Of a stretch of 64,000 bases of DNA, positions 59,516 to 64,000 are shown piece by piece. The position numbers were made by a program, and so were the translations under genes. The notes under the pieces were generated by a model, which was given only the letters and a program-made list of their open reading frames with translations, had not been told where the DNA came from and ran no database searches. Position 1 is the first letter of the stretch, and every line of letters starts with the position of its first letter. The stretch is from Lycorma delicatula. Taxonomy: Eukaryota > Arthropoda > Insecta > Hemiptera > Fulgoridae. The stretch is from positions 86,321,398 through 86,385,397 of the forward strand of contig NC_134457.1 in assembly GCF_047948215.1 (NCBI RefSeq), read 5' to 3'.

Positions 59516-61155
59516 TATATATATATGTGTGAAATATTTGTAATTTTACTGGAATACATTGAATTTTTTTATATTTTCATTAAGAGTGATAGTAATTAAA
59601 CATTAGAATGATGTGTCCAGTACTTATGGTAAAAGGTACTCATGACAAAAGATAATTTTCCATTTATCCGGATTTCTGATTATCCGAATTTGACCTAGCA
59701 ATGGTCAACCCATATAATCGGCAATTATCGATTATTGTCTCAGTTATCGTTTCACCTGTTATAGTCGCTTTTATTGTAATTAGCACAAGAACTTCCAGTC
59801 TATGATAAAAACGAAGAAAGGGTTTCCCCCCTTAATGGGGGTTTTAATGACACCAAAAACTATCAGAAAATAGCTTAACTATTTAAGGGACATTAAATCA
59901 TGTGAAAAATCTATACTGTTTGAGTAAAATTTTGATATACGGAACCCATGTGGTCCATACCTCTTTGATCTCTAAACCAAAATTAAATAGTTTTAATGAC
60001 TTATATGCAAAAATCATCGTATAAAATTTCATCCGAATTGATCGATCCAGTCTGAAGTTTCAAGCAAAAGTTGGCTAACATATCTCGTATAATATATGCA
60101 ATAAGTCATTACAGAGTGTCATGAAACACTGGAAACATCTGAAAAAAATCTGACATGCAGAATTTGACCCTATTAACATATCTTCCCTTATATGTATCGC
60201 TATATAATTTATTTACATAGTCGGGAACTAATAGTAACTCATTTGTGAGCCTTCCACCATTAAAAATTACCAATTTTTTCTCTGCTGCATCCTTTTTATT
60301 AAAGAGACAAATTCAAATTTTAATACCTGACGATCTACATTTTTATCGTAGAGTAAGGAATGAAAAATTTCACACAAGGTATACATTTACTAATATTAAA
60401 ATAAAATGAACACACATTTAGACAACGGAGTTTGTTTTTCTTAAGACATAACCATTTGTTATGCTTTTTGACGTAATTTATTTGTATTTATATACCTTAA
60501 ATTGTTTTTAATCATAAAAAGCTCATTAAATTTATCTTTTGTTAGTTTTATACGTAGTTGGAATAATTCATTCTATCATTAACATGAATTTAAAAATTTA
60601 TTTGTATAGATTAATGCATATTTTAATTTTCTGATCAGGTACTTACCGATTTACGATAACATTTTCCGGTTGTGAAATTTAACAAAACCATTCAAACAAT
60701 AACTATTTGGATTATTATACATACAAATTATGTATTTTTTATTGCGAAGTTTTAACTATACGTATTAGAACCAATTTGTATGCGTAGTTCATGTTCTTTG
60801 TTTCCGTTCTGATATCTTTCTTTCTGCAATAAATTTCTGAAATGTTGTATTTTAATTTGGATGTTGAAATATATTTGTTTAGAAAACAGACTGCTGGTGT
60901 TATGTTTATATACTGTTTATTTACAAGCAAACAATCGTTTAAATTTAGAATTTGTAATCATGAAGGGATTTAAACTGACATATTGTTACTGTTAATTTCT
61001 AACGTTATGGACGTTATTTTTTATTTATTTATTAATAAAAATATTATTATATTTTATTTAAAATAATAATGTATTAATCTTCTTTTTTTATGTTTTTTCA
61101 ATGGTCTCTTGAACTATGTTTGGAAAATTTAATAGTAAAGTTAAGATCTCTACTC
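59516..61155. other. 1.6 kb AT-rich stretch without gene
   Basis: No coding signal. TTATCCGGATTTCTGATTAT (~59667) resembles pogo-like terminal sequence, with no supporting partner. Confidence 0.45.
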
Positions 61156-61300
61156 TACCTCAGCGGTGGAGTGGTTACGTCTCAGCCTTTCATTATCCAA
61201 AAGGTGTCAGTTCGAATCTCGGTCAGGCTTAGCATTTGTTGTATACTACAATTCCCACCTAAAAACTTCGAGCATGTGTTGTGAATTAATGATTTTAAAA
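61156..61300 (+). mobile_element. tRNA-derived SINE
   Basis: A-box-like GGTGGAGTGGTTACG (61165-61179) and B-box TCAGTTCGAATCTCGGTC (~61208-61225), then CAGGCTTAGCATTTG and a tail fading into AAAAAAGGTAAAAAG at ~61300. The B box (GTTCGAATC) is close to the consensus GGTTCGANTCC and the best preserved in the window. The head is the same family as 35475 and 58051. Confidence 0.82.
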
Positions 61301-61857
61301 AAGGTAAAAAGTATTATATTTAAAATTGTTAGAAATAAACCTAAATTAAGCTATCTTAACAGCACGATGTAATTCAGTAGAAATTAAGAATTACAGAATA
61401 ATATATGGCGTTTATTAAGTTTAAGATTGATTGTAAATGAAGCTTGGGAAATGTCCTAGGATAGATTATTTTATCATTTCATTATATAATATATTTTCTG
61501 AGGATAACAAATTTCATTGAGTTGGAGACTGGCTACACAAAATATAAAATGGTTTATTTGAAGCAGCAAAATGACTTACAGTCGCTAAATATCAACGAAG
61601 AAGGCGATGTGGCTACTTACGAAGTCTTTAAAGGATGTATAAATACATTTTATTCATTCATTAACATCGCCCTTAATTTATCCCTCACAAATTAACGTCA
61701 CTATTAATCCGAATTCTGTAATTTCAGTAATTAAAGGTGCATATAAACTTACGAACCTAACCTGTTCATGAATCGCGTAATTAGGACGGTGTCTAGAGCG
61801 TCTAACCAACCATTATTGAACCGCTCACATAGATCAGATTATTACGTGCCAAACCTA
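61301..61857. other. No gene seen
   Basis: Ordinary AT-rich DNA up to the TA target site at 61856-61857. Confidence 0.5.
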
Positions 61858-63012
61858 ACTTCCGTTAGGTAAAAGATGTAAAAAATAGGAAAATTCCGTA
61901 CAACGGAATGAATTACTTTTCCACCCTCTCATTTTTCTGCATCATTTTCAAAATGGCGTTCAAAGTTGGCGAAAAACAGTCGTCGGTTGACAGACTAGCT
62001 GAGGACGCCAAGGCGAAGTCTATCTCCCCGCATCAACGTGCCAAATGGAATAAGTATTTCACAGGGTTCAACTTAATTTAGCTTACAGTGAAGAAAACGA
62101 AATCGATCGCTGTGGAATAATTTTTATGTTAAAGTACAAAACGTATGCAAATTTCAGACCTTAATATTGGCAAACGAGGTCGTAGAAATCTTTTGAAAAA
62201 AAATTATCTTGGCTCTAGTAGGTTGTAGAGAAAAAATGTTGGTTTTTTGTTTTTCTTTTAAATTCGTATGAAAATGGCAGCCATCGGTATGGCAATAATA
62301 CCATTTCGATGGATATCCAACTTTAAAAATTAAAGTTTTTCGAGCCAAAAAAATAGTCGATGTTTTGGTCGACTTTTCGCATATTTGAAAAATTGTTTTA
62401 TATATTATATATATTTTATTTTATTATTGTTTTTATATTCATTTATATATATTATTGTTTTGCAATATACGCACTATTTGACAGGTTAGTACAACTCTTA
62501 AAGAAAATGTTATGTCCTGAATGGGCTACATAGGTGCATTACAGTACGAGTTATTTGAATTTTAAGAAAAATTCTTTTTTTCGAAAGAATCGATTTTTGC
62601 AAAACCTATTGAATATTTTTCAAAAGTCAAAAAAAAAAAAAATATTTTGCAAAAGTCAAAAAAAATACCTATTTTATTTGCCAAGGACTAGATATTCTGG
62701 ATGTTTTGTCAAAAAATCTTCTATTTTTTCATTTTAAAGATACTGAAGAAAACGTTATTTTTAGGGGTTTTTTTTCAAATACTAATTTATCTGTTAATCA
62801 ATTGACATTAGGCAGGGCTTAAATTTGTTTATTTTAAAAAGTTCTACAACTTTTGTCTAAAACCTTTTTTTGTAAAACGGCTAGTTTTTTTTTAAACAAA
62901 AAAAAACTGTTTTTCGTCATTTTGAAAAAGCTGCGAAAAAACAATTGGAAATGTAGTTTAATTCAATTCTACGGAATTTTTCCTATTTTTACATGTCTTA
63001 CCTAACAGAAGT
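61858..63012. mobile_element. TA-flanked DNA transposon with ~65 bp TIRs
   Basis: Left end ACTTCCGTTAGGTAAAAGAT and right end (reverse complement) ACTTCTGTTAGGTAAGACAT stay matched for about 65 bp, including TAGGAAAA.TTCCGTA, with several mismatches. TA lies immediately outside both ends (61856-61857, 63013-63014), as for Tc1/mariner-type targets. The interior has no transposase but contains a small ORF near the left TIR (61953-62081) and long A/T-rich, partly complementary stretches. Non-autonomous element; a PIF/Harbinger-type TWA target is the main alternative. Confidence 0.82.
61953..62081 (+). CDS. Small ORF inside the TIR element, 42 aa
   Basis: Begins MAFKVGEKQSSVDRLAED with an AAAATGG start context and ends YFTGFNLI before TAG. 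It is GC-richer than the rest of the element and of balanced, charged composition, unlike the random Phe/Lys/Ile-rich frames nearby. I recognise no domain. It may be the first exon or N-terminal stub of the lost transposase, or a captured host exon; it could also be chance. Confidence 0.3.
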   Translation: MAFKVGEKQSSVDRLAEDAKAKSISPHQRAKWNKYFTGFNLI

Positions 63013-64000
63013 TAATTTTAACAAAAAAAGAGGTATTTGATTAAATACCTCTTAAAAAAATAAAGAGGATAATTTGATTGGCCTAATATTGATGCATCTG
63101 GTTTCGGTTATAACACAAAGATATTCTGAATTGTAGTTTGGTCAGCTCGGACAAGTTTGTAGTGTGTACGGGTTTACGACCGGTTCTATGCAGTTTAATA
63201 GCAATTATTTGATAGTAAATATTTATTTGCATTTTTGCGGTTAATTAATTTTAATTTAGGCGAAGTGGACAGAAAGGAATCATTACAGTTCGTTGAAATT
63301 TATAAAAGCAGTCTTGTTATGGTATCCGAATCGTGTACTTCATACAAGAACATATCCTTTTGTAATTGTAGGAGCTTATCGGTTAAAATCTGTTATAAAC
63401 TATTTTATATAAATTTATCTCTGACCAATATACGTATTCAGAAACAAAACATTCTCTGCATATTTTATCAATGAATTTTATGATTAAATTAATACAAATG
63501 GACTTTTTATGTTTAAAATTTACTTATATTTGAAATATGTTCAATATACCTACCTCAATCCTTTATTTGATATCTAAATTCCACAAATGCAACTACCAGT
63601 TTTAGTAGAATTCCTTTCTAATTATCTATCCTCTGTTAAATGTGTTTAAAAAATATATTTTATTACAGGATTGACATATTGGTTAATACAGGTTATTTTT
63701 ACGGTTGATTCGTTTCAATTAAATTATTAATTTAAACATTAGTTATTCCATCCCTCATCGTTCAGCGTTAGCGCGTAAAAGATTTTTTTTTTTTATATCA
63801 TACCAGTTACTTGCCTGGTTTGTTTGTAATGTATTCTGAGGACATCTAGCTCTGTAAAGGTTTTTCTTAATTAAATTACTCATACAGTCTCGTTCCTCTG
63901 TTTTGAGGTTTTTATAAAATTAAGTATTGTAAAAAATAGCAATACTGTAGTCAAAAGATTTGAACCTTTATTTACTTGTGCTTAATTTAATGCTTTAAAT
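63013..64000. other. No gene seen
   Basis: AT-rich to the window end; nothing assigned. Confidence 0.5.

Noticed and set aside
61156..61230. Possible functional tRNA gene
   Set aside because: A and B boxes are present, but there is no cloverleaf acceptor pairing and a SINE-type body follows; the same holds at 35475 and 58051.
1..64000. CRISPR arrays, bacterial operons, rRNA
   Set aside because: No regularly spaced repeats, no Shine-Dalgarno-led gene runs, and no rRNA motifs were seen.

Overview
This window is AT-rich eukaryotic DNA with no recognisable host gene. It contains several transposon groups typical of insects: mariner/Tc1-type DNA elements, R1-, R4/Dong- and Jockey-type LINEs, Helitrons, tRNA-derived SINEs, a DUF4817-type domain and microsatellites. 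The best reading is an intergenic or intronic stretch of a large, repeat-rich insect genome. Hemiptera is my guess from the overall style of the repeats, and it is not proven here. I see no bacterial operon, CRISPR array, rRNA or functional tRNA gene.

Layout. 0-5.3 kb: a solo-LTR-like repeat (minus), two inverted copies of one repeat at 204 and 3834, and a mariner pseudogene with a broken 5' part and a missing 3' part. 8.2-10.1 kb: two decayed LINE reverse transcriptase (RT) fragments, the second Jockey-like. 11.1-12.7 kb: a DUF4817-type pseudogene, a ~500 bp foldback repeat with ~230 bp arms, and a mariner N-terminal relic. 14.5-18.4 kb: a nearly whole but dead endonuclease-RT LINE followed by a GC-rich retroelement-like piece with a 69 bp (23-codon) tandem repeat. 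20.8-25.5 kb: minus-strand LINE remains, a short terminal-inverted-repeat element and an R1-type RT fragment. 29.9-32.7 kb: a decayed R4/Dong-type LINE.

33.4-36.6 kb: a defective Helitron with a PIF1-like helicase relic, a DDE transposase relic touching its 5' end, a SINE, and a tandem duplication next to another Helitron-type 5' end. 37.4-39.1 kb: a second solo LTR of the same family (plus strand) and another mariner relic. 44.6-46.7 kb: a SINE with an inverted fragment on its flank, and a 1.66 kb non-autonomous Helitron. 48.4-49.9 kb: an R1-type LINE reduced to its ends. 53.9-57.3 kb: a GC-rich island, a pogo/Tigger-like relic, a SINE and a mariner 3' half. 58-63 kb: two SINE heads, a 781 bp Helitron with a purine-rich insert, and a 1155 bp TA-flanked element with ~65 bp terminal inverted repeats.

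No coding element looks intact: each recognisable protein has stops, frameshifts, truncations or lost catalytic residues. The genes therefore do not work together. The structural interest lies in element ends (Helitron termini, a long-TIR element, foldback arms, SINE tails shared between different heads) and in the few repeats I could not assign.
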